DNA of 64,000 bases from Mesorhizobium sp. STM 4661 (GCF_000359125.1 NZ_CAAF010000047.1:1-64000); one strand, 5' to 3'. Positions 19,411 through 28,921 are shown, counted from the stretch's first letter. A program made the numbers and translations. Notes: a model not told the origin generated them from the sequence alone.

Positions 19411-20060
19411 GTCTGCCCCCCAGCGACTTCGGTGATCGCATCGAGAATGTTGGAATAGGCGCCGCAACGGCAGATGTTGCCGCTCATGCGCTCGCGCAGT
19501 TCGGCAGCCGTCGTCTGCTGCGCAACAGTCAAGTCAGCGCTCACATGGCTCGGGATGCCCGCCTTGATCTCGTTGAGCACAGCCACGGCCGAGCAGATTT
19601 GTCCGGGTGTGCAATAGCCGCATTGATAGCCGTCATGCTTGACGAAGGCGGCCTGCATCGGATGCAGATTCCCGGGCGTGCCCAGCCCCTCGATGGTGGT
19701 GATCTCGTCGCCCTCGTGCATCACCGCCAGCGTCAGGCACGAATTGATCCGCTGTCCGTCGACCATCACCGTGCACGCGCCGCATTGGCCGTGATCGCAG
19801 CCCTTCTTGGTGCCGGTAAGTTGCAGATGCTCGCGCAGCGCGTCGAGCAGCGTGGTCCGTGTGTCGAGCTCGAGTTCGCGGTTCGCCCCATTCACGGTCA
19901 AGGTCACCTTCGACATGGCAGGCGCTTCCGCGGTCGAAGGCAATTTGTCAGCGGCAGCCTGTGCATTGACCGCGGATGGCGCGGCTGTCATGGCCACCGA
20001 TGCGGCTCCAACAATTAACAAGTCGCGCCGGGTTATTTCGGGTTTGTCGGGACTTTGCAT
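19407..20060 (-). CDS. paoA: 2Fe-2S subunit of the aldehyde oxidoreductase, Tat-exported
   Basis: 217 aa. The twin-arginine signal [19 protein letters not shown] should carry the assembled complex to the periplasm. A plant-type 2Fe-2S cluster ([18 protein letters not shown] and the following NSCLTL) and the second cluster ([23 protein letters not shown]) relay electrons. It is first gene of the leftward paoA-B-C operon and diverges from a LysR gene. Confidence 0.94.
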   Translation of the reverse strand: MQSPDKPEITRRDLLIVGAASVAMTAAPSAVNAQAAADKLPSTAEAPAMSKVTLTVNGANRELELDTRTTLLDALREHLQLTGTKKGCDHGQCGACTVMVDGQRINSCLTLAVMHEGDEITTIEGLGTPGNLHPMQAAFVKHDGYQCGYCTPGQICSAVAVLNEIKAGIPSHVSADLTVAQQTTAAELRERMSGNICRCGAYSNILDAITEVAGGQT

Positions 20061-20422
20061 ATTGTGTTCCCTGCGTTTGGATATCGTCGAGCTGCTCGAT
20101 ATCGTCGTTGGGGCAGGCCGTTGCGGCAGGCTGGCTCCTGGTCCACATCCTGCCGGTCAAGCCGGGTCTCGCGTGCCAGTGCGTGGTCATTGCACCGCGC
20201 CTCTACTGGATACGTAGGTTCTCCTCCGCTTTTGATTAGTGGTTGATCAGCGATAGGCCTTATGAATTTGGCTCATGAAAGGGCGGGGCCCGCATGCGCT
20301 TTGGACGAGTGAGGCAAACCTTCATCCGGCGTGCTGCGCCGGCTCGCGGCCGCGATTTAAAGACTGCGGCGGGGAAGGATCGGATGGTATAATGCGCACG
20401 CACCCATGAGGATGAATCATAT
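20061..20422. other. Divergent promoter region, paoA / lysR
   Basis: 362 nt between divergent starts. It holds the inverted repeat at 20080-20103 near paoA. I see no other strong palindrome, RNA gene or coding frame. Both promoters should be here. Confidence 0.5.
20080..20103. promoter_or_regulatory. Inverted repeat upstream of paoA, candidate operator
   Basis: GATATCG and CGATATC are separated by 10 nt, 20-43 nt before the paoA start codon. The position suits control of paoABC, perhaps by the divergent LysR protein, whose sites are usually interrupted dyads. This is a guess from position only. Confidence 0.4.
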
Positions 20423-21328
20423 ATGCCGCGCGGAAACGTCAACGACCTCCTTGCCTTCCTGGCTGTGGCGAAGGAGCGGAGTTTCACCAGGGCCGCCGCG
20501 AAACTCGGCGTTTCGCAGTCCGCGCTCAGCCACACGGTTCGGGGGCTGGAAGAGCGCCTCGGGCTTCGGCTGCTGACCCGCACCACGCGCAGCGTCTCGC
20601 CGACCGAGGCAGGTGAACGCCTTCTTCAAACGGTTGGCCCACGGTTTGAAGAGATCGAGACGGAGCTCGCCTCGCTGAGCGAACTGCGTGACAAACCTGC
20701 CGGTACCATCCGCATAACGGCCGGCGAATATGCGGCCGACACGGTCCTCTGGCCCGCTCTGGCGAAGCTGTTGCCGGACTATCCCGACATCAAGGTCGAG
20801 ATCATCGTCGACTATGGCCTCACCGATATCGTCGCGGAGCGCTATGACGCCGGCGTCCGTCTCGGCGAGCAGGTGGCAAAGGACATGATCGCCGTGCGCA
20901 TCGGGCCTGATATGCGCATGGCGGTCGTCGGCGCGCCTTCCTATTTCGCCAGGCGCAAGCCACCAAAGACGCCGCAGGACCTGACGGCGCACGACTGCAT
21001 CAATCTGCGGCTGCCGACCTATGGCGGGCTCTATGCCTGGGAGTTCGACAAGAACGGGCGCGAGATCAAGGTGCGGGTGGAGGGGCAGTTTGTCTTCAAC
21101 ACCTCAGCGCTCAGGCTGAACGCCGCGCTGGCCGGGTTCGGTCTGGCTTACCTGCCCGAGGATCAGGCGCGGGCTCACATTGCGGAAGGGCGGCTTGTTC
21201 GTGTGCTCGCCGACTGGTGCCCGCCCTTTTCAGGCTGCCATCTCTATTACCCGAGCCGCAGGCAGCAGTCGCCGGCCTTTGCCGTGCTGGTCGAGGCGCT
21301 GCGTTACCGGGGGAATAATAGTGAATAG
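20423..21328 (+). CDS. LysR-family transcriptional regulator
   Basis: 301 aa. The N-terminal winged helix (about 5-65) reads LLAFLAVAKERSFTRAAAKLGVSQSALSHTVRGLEERLGLRLLTRTTRSVSPTEAG; the C-terminal substrate-binding fold (about 90-295) follows. The effector is unknown. Divergence from paoABC suggests it regulates that operon. Its stop codon and last residues (NSE) come from the first unit of the heptamer repeat that follows. Confidence 0.9.
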   Translation: MPRGNVNDLLAFLAVAKERSFTRAAAKLGVSQSALSHTVRGLEERLGLRLLTRTTRSVSPTEAGERLLQTVGPRFEEIETELASLSELRDKPAGTIRITAGEYAADTVLWPALAKLLPDYPDIKVEIIVDYGLTDIVAERYDAGVRLGEQVAKDMIAVRIGPDMRMAVVGAPSYFARRKPPKTPQDLTAHDCINLRLPTYGGLYAWEFDKNGREIKVRVEGQFVFNTSALRLNAALAGFGLAYLPEDQARAHIAEGRLVRVLADWCPPFSGCHLYYPSRRQQSPAFAVLVEALRYRGNNSE

Positions 21329-21540
21329 TGAATAGTGAATAGTGAATAGTGAATAGTGAATAGTGAATAGTGAATAGTGAATAGTTGTCTGACCTCACTA
21401 CTCACTACTCACTACTCACTACTCACTACTCACTACTCACTACTCACTACTCACTACTCACTACTCACTACTCACTACTCACTACTCACTACTCACTACT
21501 CACTATTCACCATTCACCATTCACCATTCACCATTCACCG
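21321..21540. repeat. Convergent heptamer tandem repeats between two stop codons
   Basis: Nine GTGAATA units (21321-21383), a 10-nt spacer, then 16 CTCACTA units (21394-21505) and about five TTCACCA-type units (21506-21540). The arms are largely complementary, so a very long imperfect hairpin can form. The array fills the whole space between the lysR stop (in its first unit) and the helicase stop (21541-21543). Unit number should vary between strains. Confidence 0.92.
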
Positions 21541-23622
21541 TTACTTCCACATGCCGCGCATGCGGGCGCCGAGATCGACCCGAACCTGCGGCTGGCGGCG
21601 CGGATCGTCCTTTGCCTGGACGCTTGCCCACGCCGTCTGCTCGAAGGCGCCGAGGATCGAGGCCGGGATGAAGCGGCTGCGCGAGGCATAGACATGGCGG
21701 TCGCCGCGCGCCGCCTGGCCATGGACGAAAAACCGCTGCGGCATGACCAGGTGCAGGCTGTCCTTGGCCCGTGTGATCGCCACATAGAGCAGCCGGCGCT
21801 CCTCGTCGATTTCCTCCTTCGAGCCGACGCCGAGATCGATCGGGATGCAGCCGTCGACAGTGTTGAGCACGAAGACGTTCTTCCACTCCTGGCCCTTGGC
21901 CGAATGGATGGTCGACAGGATCAGATAATCCTCGTCGCGGTGCGGCGGGCCGGCCTCGTCGCTGGTCGCGTCCGGCGGATCGAGCGTCAGCTCTGTGAGG
22001 AAGCGCTCGCGCGAGGCGTAGCCCGCGGCGATCTGCTCGAGCTGCAACAGGTCCGCCCGGCGCGTCGTCGCATCCTCGTGGATGCGTTCCAGATGCGGCT
22101 CGTACCAGAGCCTGACCTGTTCGAGGTCGGCCGGCCATTTTCCCGACCCGGCCCGAAGTTGCGAGAACAGCGCGACGAAACCCGGCCAGTCGTCGGCGGC
22201 CCTTTGCGGTGGCCGATAGCGGGCAAGGCCCATCGCTTCGTCGAGCGACGTCGCCATCGTCTCGACGATTGCATTGGCTGCCGAAGGCCCGATGCCGGGC
22301 AGAAGCTGCAGCACCCGAAAACCGGCGACGCGATCGCGCGGGTTTTCGGCGAAGCGCAATACGGCCAGCATATCCTTGACATGGGCGGCGTCGAGGAACT
22401 TCAGCCCGCCGAACTTGACGAACGGGATGTTGCGCCGCGTCAGCTCGATCTCCAGCGGCCCGCTATGGTGCGAGGCGCGAAACAGCACGGCCTGCGCCTT
22501 CAGCGCCGTGCCGGCCTCGCGCTCGGCCAGGATCGCCTGGCAGACGTAATTCGCCTGCTCGGTCTCGTCGCGGACATTGACCAGCTTCGGCCTTTCCGCC
22601 GATTTGCGCTCCGACCACAGGTTTTTCGTAAAACGCTCAGACGCCTCGCCGATGACCGCATTGGCGGCGGCCACTATGGTCTCGGTGGAGCGGTAGTTGC
22701 GCTCCAGCATGACGATCTCGGCCGGCTGCGCGAACTGCTTGGGGAAATCCAGGATGTTGCGGACTTCGGCCGCGCGAAACGAATAGATCGACTGCGCATC
22801 GTCGCCGACCACCGTGAGACCCGACCCGTCGGGCTTCAGCGCCGTCAGGATCGAGGCCTGCAGCCGGTTGGTATCCTGGTATTCGTCGACCAGAACATGA
22901 TCGAAACGCCCGCCGAGATGCGCCGATATCTCCGGCTCGCTGGCCATCTGCGCCCAGTAGAGCAGCAGATCGTCGTAATCGAGCACGTTCTGCGCCTGCT
23001 TGGCCTCGACATAGCGGGCGAACAACGTCCTGAGCTGCTCCGCCCAGCCGGCGCACCAGGGGAATACCGAGCCCAGAACCTCGCCAAGCGGCGCCTGTGC
23101 GTTGACGGCGCGCGAATAGATCGCCAGGCACGTACCCTTGGTCGGGAAACGGGCTTCGGTCCTGGAGAAGCCGAGCTCGTGCCTGACAAGGTTCATCAGG
23201 TCGGCGGAATCCTCGCGGTCATGGATGGTGAAGGCCGGGTCGAGGCCGATCTCCAAAGCGTAATCGCGCAGCAGCCTGGCGCCGATGCCGTGGAAGGTGC
23301 CTGCCCAGGTGAGCGCGTCGGTGATGACCGAGGCATCGCGGCCCAGCACCTCGCCGGCGATGCGCTCGACGCGCTTGGCCATTTCCGCCGCGGCGCGGCG
23401 CGAAAACGTCATCAGGAGGATGCGGCGCGGATCGGCGCCCCTGACGATCAGATGCGCAACGCGATGCGCCAGCGTGCTGGTCTTGCCGGAACCGGCGCCC
23501 GCAATCACCAGCAGCGGCCCGGCCACCATGCCGTCGCCATGTTCGACCGCCAGCCGCTGCTCGGCGTTGAGCTTGGCGAGATAGGCAGGCATGAAGGTCG
23601 AATCACGGGCAGCGAGGTTCAT
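21541..23622 (-). CDS. UvrD/Rep-family ATP-dependent DNA helicase
   Basis: 693 aa SF1A helicase. Motifs in order: LNAEQRLAVEHG (Q motif), VIAGAGSGKTSTL (Walker A), VDEYQDTNRLQ (motif II), GDDAQSIYSFRAA (III), LERNYRST (IV), STIHSAKGQEWKNVFV (V) and RLLYVAITRAKDSL (VI). It is shorter than E. coli UvrD and has its own C-terminus, so it may be a PcrA-like paralog rather than uvrD itself. It converges on lysR with only repeat DNA between. Confidence 0.93.
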   Translation of the reverse strand: MNLAARDSTFMPAYLAKLNAEQRLAVEHGDGMVAGPLLVIAGAGSGKTSTLAHRVAHLIVRGADPRRILLMTFSRRAAAEMAKRVERIAGEVLGRDASVITDALTWAGTFHGIGARLLRDYALEIGLDPAFTIHDREDSADLMNLVRHELGFSRTEARFPTKGTCLAIYSRAVNAQAPLGEVLGSVFPWCAGWAEQLRTLFARYVEAKQAQNVLDYDDLLLYWAQMASEPEISAHLGGRFDHVLVDEYQDTNRLQASILTALKPDGSGLTVVGDDAQSIYSFRAAEVRNILDFPKQFAQPAEIVMLERNYRSTETIVAAANAVIGEASERFTKNLWSERKSAERPKLVNVRDETEQANYVCQAILAEREAGTALKAQAVLFRASHHSGPLEIELTRRNIPFVKFGGLKFLDAAHVKDMLAVLRFAENPRDRVAGFRVLQLLPGIGPSAANAIVETMATSLDEAMGLARYRPPQRAADDWPGFVALFSQLRAGSGKWPADLEQVRLWYEPHLERIHEDATTRRADLLQLEQIAAGYASRERFLTELTLDPPDATSDEAGPPHRDEDYLILSTIHSAKGQEWKNVFVLNTVDGCIPIDLGVGSKEEIDEERRLLYVAITRAKDSLHLVMPQRFFVHGQAARGDRHVYASRSRFIPASILGAFEQTAWASVQAKDDPRRQPQVRVDLGARMRGMWK

Positions 23623-23735
23623 TGCCCATCAAGCATCGTTTCTGCTTTGTTCGCAACGGTTTCAGCGCAGGACTAGCATTCACCCAAGGAGCTAGGGCGG
23701 AACGGGAAATTCTATGGGCTACGCCGGCATGGCTC

Positions 23736-23906
23736 CTAGCGCTGGGGCTCTGCCCCCATCGTTGCCGACTGGCGCCTCAGCGCCTCGCCATCATCCTGTG
23801 GCGGCGGCAGGAATGGGTCGAAATCGTCGGGCACATCGTCAATCACCTTTTTGGTGACGCGGTAGGCCGCGTAGGCGATAGCTCCGGCTATGAGCAGGCG
23901 GATCAT
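23736..23906 (-). CDS. Small membrane-anchored hypothetical protein
   Basis: 56 aa, not recognised. A hydrophobic start (MIRLLIAGAIAYAAYRVTKK) is followed by an acidic, Pro-rich segment (DDVPDDFDPFLPPP) and a short basic tail. GGAGGAG precedes the ATG at 23906 with good spacing, the main reason to accept such a short gene. It diverges from the lipoprotein gene on the right. Confidence 0.6.
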   Translation of the reverse strand: MIRLLIAGAIAYAAYRVTKKVIDDVPDDFDPFLPPPQDDGEALRRQSATMGAEPQR

Positions 23907-24046
23907 GATCGCACTCCTCCATTGATTTGAACCAACTGGAGAGGCGGCGTTTTGTTCCCTTGTTTCTCCAAACGACGCCAGTCACGCAACCAAATCGGCA
24001 CCGTCTCGTTTGCCCCGGGGAAGAGGATGGGCGAGAGGAGGTTGCG

Positions 24047-24223
24047 ATGAAGAGGTTCTCAATCCCGCTGGCCTTGGCGGCCATGCTGGCTGTGGCGGCT
24101 TGCGACAACAACATTCAACCGACCAAGGCCCCCGGTATCGATCAAAACCCCGTGGTCGACAAGAATCCAGTGCCGAAGCCGACAACCGGTGTTGATCAAC
24201 CCGGTACGCCACCCGTTCAGTGA
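24047..24223 (+). CDS. Small lipoprotein
   Basis: 58 aa. MKRFSIPLALAAMLAVAAC is a lipoprotein signal with Cys19 as the lipidated residue. The mature part is only 40 residues, rich in Pro, Asn and Val (NPVVDKNPVPKPTT), and likely unfolded. A strong GAGGAGG site lies before the ATG at 24047. Function unknown. Confidence 0.7.
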   Translation: MKRFSIPLALAAMLAVAACDNNIQPTKAPGIDQNPVVDKNPVPKPTTGVDQPGTPPVQ

Positions 24224-24241
24224 CGGAACCCGTGAGAACGA

Positions 24242-24282
24242 TGGCCGGCGCCGCTTGGGAGGGGAATGGATGGCGCCGGCCA
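24242..24282. terminator. Perfect 11-bp hairpin after the lipoprotein gene
   Basis: TGGCCGGCGCC and GGCGCCGGCCA flank a 19-nt loop, 19 nt past the stop. There is no T run, so it may act as an mRNA 3' stabiliser or Rho-linked end rather than a classical terminator. Confidence 0.5.
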
Positions 24283-24508
24283 GGCGGGTATTCAGATCCG
24301 CCGCACGGCTAGAGATAGCTGAGTCTTGCCCCTGCGTCATGGCGTGATCACGGAAGAGCCGCCGCCGTCCACCGCTAACAGGCTGACAGTTCAGAGGCGA
24401 GAAGCCGATCGCATCGAGCCATCCGCGGCAGCCGTTTTCTCGCACTATGCGACCGAACCGGCGCTCAAGGCCTTGCGAAGCGCCGACGTCCTGTGCGAAA
24501 GCGCGGCC

Positions 24509-26386
24509 ATGCTGATCATCAATGACCTTACACTGCGCATGGCCGGACGCCTGCTCCTGGACCATGCCTCGCTGACCTTGCCGGCCGGCACCAAGGCGGG
24601 GCTTGTCGGCCGCAACGGCACCGGCAAGACGACGCTGTTCAAGGCCATCACCGGCGATTTCCCCTCAGAGACCGGTTCGATCAGCCTGCCGAAGAACACC
24701 CGCATCGGCCAAGTCGCGCAGGAAGCGCCGGGCACCGAGGAGCCGCTGATCGAGATCGTGCTCAAGGCCGACCTCGAACGCTCGGCACTGCTCGAAGAGG
24801 AAAAGACGGCGACCGATCCGCACCGCATCGCCGACATCCACATGCGGCTGGCCGATATCGACGCCCATTCCGCCGAATCCCGCGCGGCCACCATTCTTGC
24901 CGGCCTCGGCTTCGATGATGCCGCGCAGCGGCGCCCGGCCTCGTCCTTCTCCGGCGGTTGGCGCATGCGCGTGGCGCTCGCCGCGGTGCTGTTTTCCGAG
25001 CCGGATTTGCTGCTGCTCGACGAGCCGACCAACTATCTCGATCTCGAAGGCACGCTGTGGCTGGAGAACTACGTCTCGAAATACCCGCACACCGTGCTGC
25101 TGATCTCGCACGATCGCGACCTGCTCAACCGCGCCGTCAACTCGATCGTCCATCTCGACCAGAAGAAGCTGACCTTCTGGCGCGGCGGCTACGACCAGTT
25201 CGAGCGGCAGTACACCGAGCAGCGTGAGTTGCAGGAGAAGGGCCGCGTCAAGCAGGAAGCCGCGCGCAAGCACATGGAGTCCTTTGTCGAGCGCTTCCGC
25301 GCCAAGGCTTCCAAGGCAAGGCAGGCACAGTCGCGCATCAAGGCGCTGGAGAAGATGAAGCCGATCGCCGCCATCGTGAACGACACGGTGCGGCCGTTCT
25401 CGTTTCCGGAGCCGGTGAAGACGGTGGCCTCGCCGATCATCGCGCTGAACAACGTCAATGTCGGCTATACCGAGGGTCAGCCGATCCTGAAGAAGATGAC
25501 GCTGCGCATCGATGCCGACGACCGCATCGCGCTGCTTGGCGCCAACGGCAACGGCAAGTCGACCTTCGCCAAGCTTTTATCGGGCCGCCTGAAGCAGGAG
25601 ACGGGCACCATGACGGTGGCGCCAGGCTTGAAAGTGGCGATCTTCGCCCAGCACCAACTCGATGATCTTCGGCCGGAGGAAAACGCCTATGAGCATGTCC
25701 GCCGGCTGATGCCGGAGGCGCCGGAATCGAAGGTGCGCGGCCGCGTCGCCCAATTCGGGCTGACCACCGAAAAGATGAACACCGCCGCCAAGGACCTGTC
25801 GGGCGGCGAAAAGGCGAGGCTGCTGATGGGCCTGTCGGCCTTCGAGGGGCCGAACCTGTTCATCCTCGACGAACCGACCAACCATCTCGACATCGACAGC
25901 CGTGAATCGCTGATCCATGCGCTGAACGAGTTTCCCGGCGCGGTGATCCTGATCTCGCACGACCGCCATCTGCTCGAGGCGACGGCCGACCGGCTGTGGC
26001 TGGTCAAGGACGGCGCGGTCAATCCCTATGATGGTGACCTCGAGGACTACAAGACGCTGGTGACCGGCGTGTCCGGAGACCGCCGCGGCAAGCGCGAGGC
26101 GGAAAAGGCCTCGAAGGCCGACCGCCGCCGCGATGCGGCGGCGCGCCGTGCCGCGTTCGAGCCGCTGGCCAAGGAAATCCGCGCCACCGAGGCACTGATG
26201 GACCGCATCCGCAAGCGCATCGATCTGATCGAGGACGAACTCGCCAATCCGGCGGTCTACGAAAAGGATCCCTCGACCGCGACGCGGCTGGCCAAGGAGC
26301 GCTCGCAGCTCGCGCAACAGCTGGCTGGCCACGAGGAGAAATGGCTGACCATGTCGGCGGAGTATGAGGAAGGCACGGCGGAGTGA
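24509..26386 (+). CDS. ABC-F family ATPase
   Basis: 625 aa with two ABC cassettes and no membrane segments. Cassette 1 has GRNGTGKTT, FSGGWRMR and LLLLDEPTNYLD; cassette 2 has GANGNGKST, LSGGEKARLLM and LFILDEPTNHLD. A charged linker (about 240-310) joins them and a coiled-coil C-terminus (about 520-625) follows, the layout of Uup/YheS-type proteins that act on ribosomes or nucleic acids. The start at 24509 (MLIINDLTLRM) is where the cassette begins. Confidence 0.93.
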   Translation: MLIINDLTLRMAGRLLLDHASLTLPAGTKAGLVGRNGTGKTTLFKAITGDFPSETGSISLPKNTRIGQVAQEAPGTEEPLIEIVLKADLERSALLEEEKTATDPHRIADIHMRLADIDAHSAESRAATILAGLGFDDAAQRRPASSFSGGWRMRVALAAVLFSEPDLLLLDEPTNYLDLEGTLWLENYVSKYPHTVLLISHDRDLLNRAVNSIVHLDQKKLTFWRGGYDQFERQYTEQRELQEKGRVKQEAARKHMESFVERFRAKASKARQAQSRIKALEKMKPIAAIVNDTVRPFSFPEPVKTVASPIIALNNVNVGYTEGQPILKKMTLRIDADDRIALLGANGNGKSTFAKLLSGRLKQETGTMTVAPGLKVAIFAQHQLDDLRPEENAYEHVRRLMPEAPESKVRGRVAQFGLTTEKMNTAAKDLSGGEKARLLMGLSAFEGPNLFILDEPTNHLDIDSRESLIHALNEFPGAVILISHDRHLLEATADRLWLVKDGAVNPYDGDLEDYKTLVTGVSGDRRGKREAEKASKADRRRDAAARRAAFEPLAKEIRATEALMDRIRKRIDLIEDELANPAVYEKDPSTATRLAKERSQLAQQLAGHEEKWLTMSAEYEEGTAE

Positions 26387-26392
26387 GTGCGT

Positions 26393-26440
26393 AATCTCCC
26401 CCCTTGTGGGGGAGATGCCCGGCAGGGCAGAGGGGGCGCT
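26393..26440 (+). repeat. CTCCCCC-type palindromic repeat, copy 1
   Basis: A 48-nt unit: an AATCTCCCCCC..GGGGGAGAT hairpin, then GCCCGGCAGGGCAGAGGGGG. Copy 2, 80 nt downstream, is inverted, so the pair can form a larger stem. Such units are widely dispersed in rhizobial genomes. Confidence 0.75.
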
Positions 26441-26515
26441 GTCCCGCCAGCCTGTCACTCGTTTACAGCCACCGACCGCCGGCCCCTTGTGAAGAGCGGG
26501 ACTATACCAAAAGTA

Positions 26516-26574
26516 GGCGATCCTTCGCGCCCCCCTCTGTCCTGCCGGACATCTCCCCCACGAGGGGGGAGATT
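26516..26574 (-). repeat. CTCCCCC-type palindromic repeat, copy 2 (inverted)
   Basis: Near-complement of copy 1, preceded by GGCGATCCTTC at 26516-26526. The same GGCGATCCTTC precedes copy 3 at 28798, so the repeat is built of movable modules. Confidence 0.75.
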
Positions 26575-26626
26575 GGCTAATCATCTGGCCCTACACGCGC
26601 CCTCCGAAAGCCGCTAGATAGGTGCC

Positions 26627-28732
26627 ATGAATCAACACGCCAAGCTCAGGATCGGCCATTCCGCCTGTCCGCACGATTGCCCGTCGACCTGCGCGCTCGA
26701 GGTCGAACTGCTCGACGCCAAGCGCATCGGCCGCGTTCATGGCGCCAAGGCCAATACGTACACGGCCGGCGTCATCTGCGCCAAGGTTGCCCGCTATGCC
26801 GACCGCATCCATCACCCCGACCGCTTGCTGAAGCCGGTTGTCCGCGCCGGCGCCAAGGGCGACGGCGCCTGGAAGGATGCGAGCTGGGAGGCGGCACTCG
26901 ACCTCGTTGCCGAGAAGTTCATCCGGGCGGAGGAAAGATACGGCTCGGAGACGGTCTGGCCGTACTACTATGCCGGCACGATGGGATTGGTGCAGCGCGA
27001 CGGCATCGAACGGTTGCGCCATGCGAAGAGATATTCCGGATTCTTCGGTTCGATCTGCACCAATCTGGCCTGGACCGGCTGGATGATGGGGGCAGGCGCG
27101 CTGCGCGGCCCCGACCCGCGCGAGATGGGCAAATCCGACTGCGTGGTGATCTGGGGCACCAATGCCGTTGTCACCCAGGTCAATGTCATGACCCATGCGA
27201 TCAAGGCGCGCAAGGAACGCGCAGCCAAGATCGTCGTCATCGACGTCTACGAGAACGCGACGATGAAGCAGGCCGATCTCGGCCTGGTGCTGAAGCCCGG
27301 CACCGACGGCGCGCTGGCCTGCGCGGTGATGCATGTGCTGTTCCGCGAGGGTCTTGCCGACCGCGTCTATCTGGAAAGGTACACGGACGATCCGAAGGGG
27401 CTGGAAGCGCATCTGCGGACAAAAACGCCGGAATGGGCGGCCGAAATCACCGGGCTTTCAGTCGCCGAGATCGAAGCCTTCGCTCGTCTCGTCGGCACGA
27501 CGAAAAAAACCTATTTCCGCCTCGGCTATGGCTTTTCGCGCCAGCGCAACGGCTCGGTCAACATGCATGCCGCGGCCTCTATCGCGGCGGTCACCGGCTG
27601 CTGGCAGTATGAGGGCGGCGGCGCCTTCCATTCCAATTCCGGGATCTTCAAGCTTAACCAGGAGCTGCTGGAAGGCACCAAGATGCGCGACTCGGCGATT
27701 CGCCATCTCGATCATTCGCGCATCGGTCCGGTACTGACCGGAGCCGCTGATGCGCTCTATGGCGGCCCACCGGTGACGGCGCTGCTGATCCAGAACACCA
27801 ACCCGGCCAATGTCGCGCCGCAGCAGCGGCTGGTGAAGCAGGGCTTCCTGCGCGACGACCTCTTCACCTGTGTGCACGAGCAGTTCATGACCGATACGGC
27901 GAAGCTTGCCGATGTCGTGCTGCCGGCGACGATGTTCCTGGAGCATGACGACATCTACAAGGGCGGCGGCAACCAGCACATCACGCTGGGGCCGAAGCTG
28001 ATCGACCCGCCGCAAGGGCCGCGCACCAACCATTTCGTCATCGAGGAACTCGGCAAGCGCCTCGGCGTCGCCGACAAGCCGGGCTTCGGCCTGACCGAGC
28101 AGCAGCACATCGACATCATCCTGGGCAAGCGCGGGCTGGGTAGTTTTTCGAGCCTCAAGGACGAAAAATGGGTTGACCTGCAGCCGGATTTCGAGACCGC
28201 GCATTTCATCACTGGCTTCGGCCATGCCGACAAGAAGTTCCACTTCCGCGCCAATTGGACCGGGCAGGCGGCGCCCAACCGGCCGCCGAAAAGCATGGGC
28301 CTGTTCGGGCCTGTGGAGCAGCTGCCGGAATTTCCAGATCATGTCGACCTGATCGAGGTCGCGGACGAGACGCACCCGTTCCGGCTGACGACATCGCCGG
28401 CCCGCAATTTCCTCAACTCGACCTTTGCCGAAACGCCGGTGTCCAAAGCCAAGGAAAGGCGGCCGGAACTCCTGCTGCACCCGGACGACGCGGCAGCGCT
28501 CGGGCTTGCCGACGGCGGCCGTGTCGAGGTCGGCAATCAGCGCGGCGAAGTGGTGCTGCACGCAAAACTGTTCGACGGCATCAAGCGCGGCGTGGTGGTG
28601 GCCGAAGGCATCTGGCCGAACAACGCCCATGAGCGCGGCGAGGGCATCAACGTGCTGACCGGCGCCGACGCGCCGGCGCCCTATGGTGGTGCTGCCTTCC
28701 ACGACAACAAGGTGTGGCTGCGCGCGCTTTAA
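26627..28732 (+). CDS. Molybdopterin oxidoreductase, DMSO-reductase family
   Basis: 701 aa. The N-terminal 4Fe-4S site is CPHDCPSTC with a fourth Cys in GVICAKVARY. The body has the bis-MGD fold (GTMGLVQRDG, SICTNLAWTG, WGTNAVVTQV, LIQNTNPANVAP), and the C-terminal dinucleotide-binding domain holds LTTSPARNFLNSTF and WPNNAHERGEG. There is no Tat signal, so it should be cytoplasmic. Related genes are annotated as assimilatory or formate-dehydrogenase-like; the substrate cannot be assigned. No partner subunit is adjacent. Confidence 0.9.
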   Translation: MNQHAKLRIGHSACPHDCPSTCALEVELLDAKRIGRVHGAKANTYTAGVICAKVARYADRIHHPDRLLKPVVRAGAKGDGAWKDASWEAALDLVAEKFIRAEERYGSETVWPYYYAGTMGLVQRDGIERLRHAKRYSGFFGSICTNLAWTGWMMGAGALRGPDPREMGKSDCVVIWGTNAVVTQVNVMTHAIKARKERAAKIVVIDVYENATMKQADLGLVLKPGTDGALACAVMHVLFREGLADRVYLERYTDDPKGLEAHLRTKTPEWAAEITGLSVAEIEAFARLVGTTKKTYFRLGYGFSRQRNGSVNMHAAASIAAVTGCWQYEGGGAFHSNSGIFKLNQELLEGTKMRDSAIRHLDHSRIGPVLTGAADALYGGPPVTALLIQNTNPANVAPQQRLVKQGFLRDDLFTCVHEQFMTDTAKLADVVLPATMFLEHDDIYKGGGNQHITLGPKLIDPPQGPRTNHFVIEELGKRLGVADKPGFGLTEQQHIDIILGKRGLGSFSSLKDEKWVDLQPDFETAHFITGFGHADKKFHFRANWTGQAAPNRPPKSMGLFGPVEQLPEFPDHVDLIEVADETHPFRLTTSPARNFLNSTFAETPVSKAKERRPELLLHPDDAAALGLADGGRVEVGNQRGEVVLHAKLFDGIKRGVVVAEGIWPNNAHERGEGINVLTGADAPAPYGGAAFHDNKVWLRAL

Positions 28733-28797
28733 CGGGATCGCCAGCCCTGTCCCAGCCACCGATCAGGATCGCGAGCAGATCGACGGCATCGAAGGTC

Positions 28798-28857
28798 GGC
28801 GATCCTTCCCACCCTCCCTCTGCCCTGCCGGGCATCTCCCCCGCAAGGGGGGAGATT
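28798..28857 (-). repeat. CTCCCCC-type palindromic repeat, copy 3
   Basis: Starts with GGCGATCCTTC and continues as a diverged copy of the unit at 26516-26574. A CAGCCACCGA module also lies a short way upstream at both loci. Confidence 0.72.
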
Positions 28858-28921
28858 TGCCATCATCTCGGCTTTCGCCAATCGTCAACGTTGCAGGGAT
28901 GAGCGGAGCACCGGAACTGCC

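Noticed and set aside
21321..21540. CRISPR array
   Set aside because: Seven-base units without spacers, in two opposed arms; no cas genes nearby.
21385..23676. 763-aa + strand frame
   Set aside because: It starts in the heptamer repeat and runs antisense through the helicase gene; high-GC shadow frame without family motifs.
27458..28759. 433-aa - strand frame
   Set aside because: Antisense shadow of the molybdopterin oxidoreductase.
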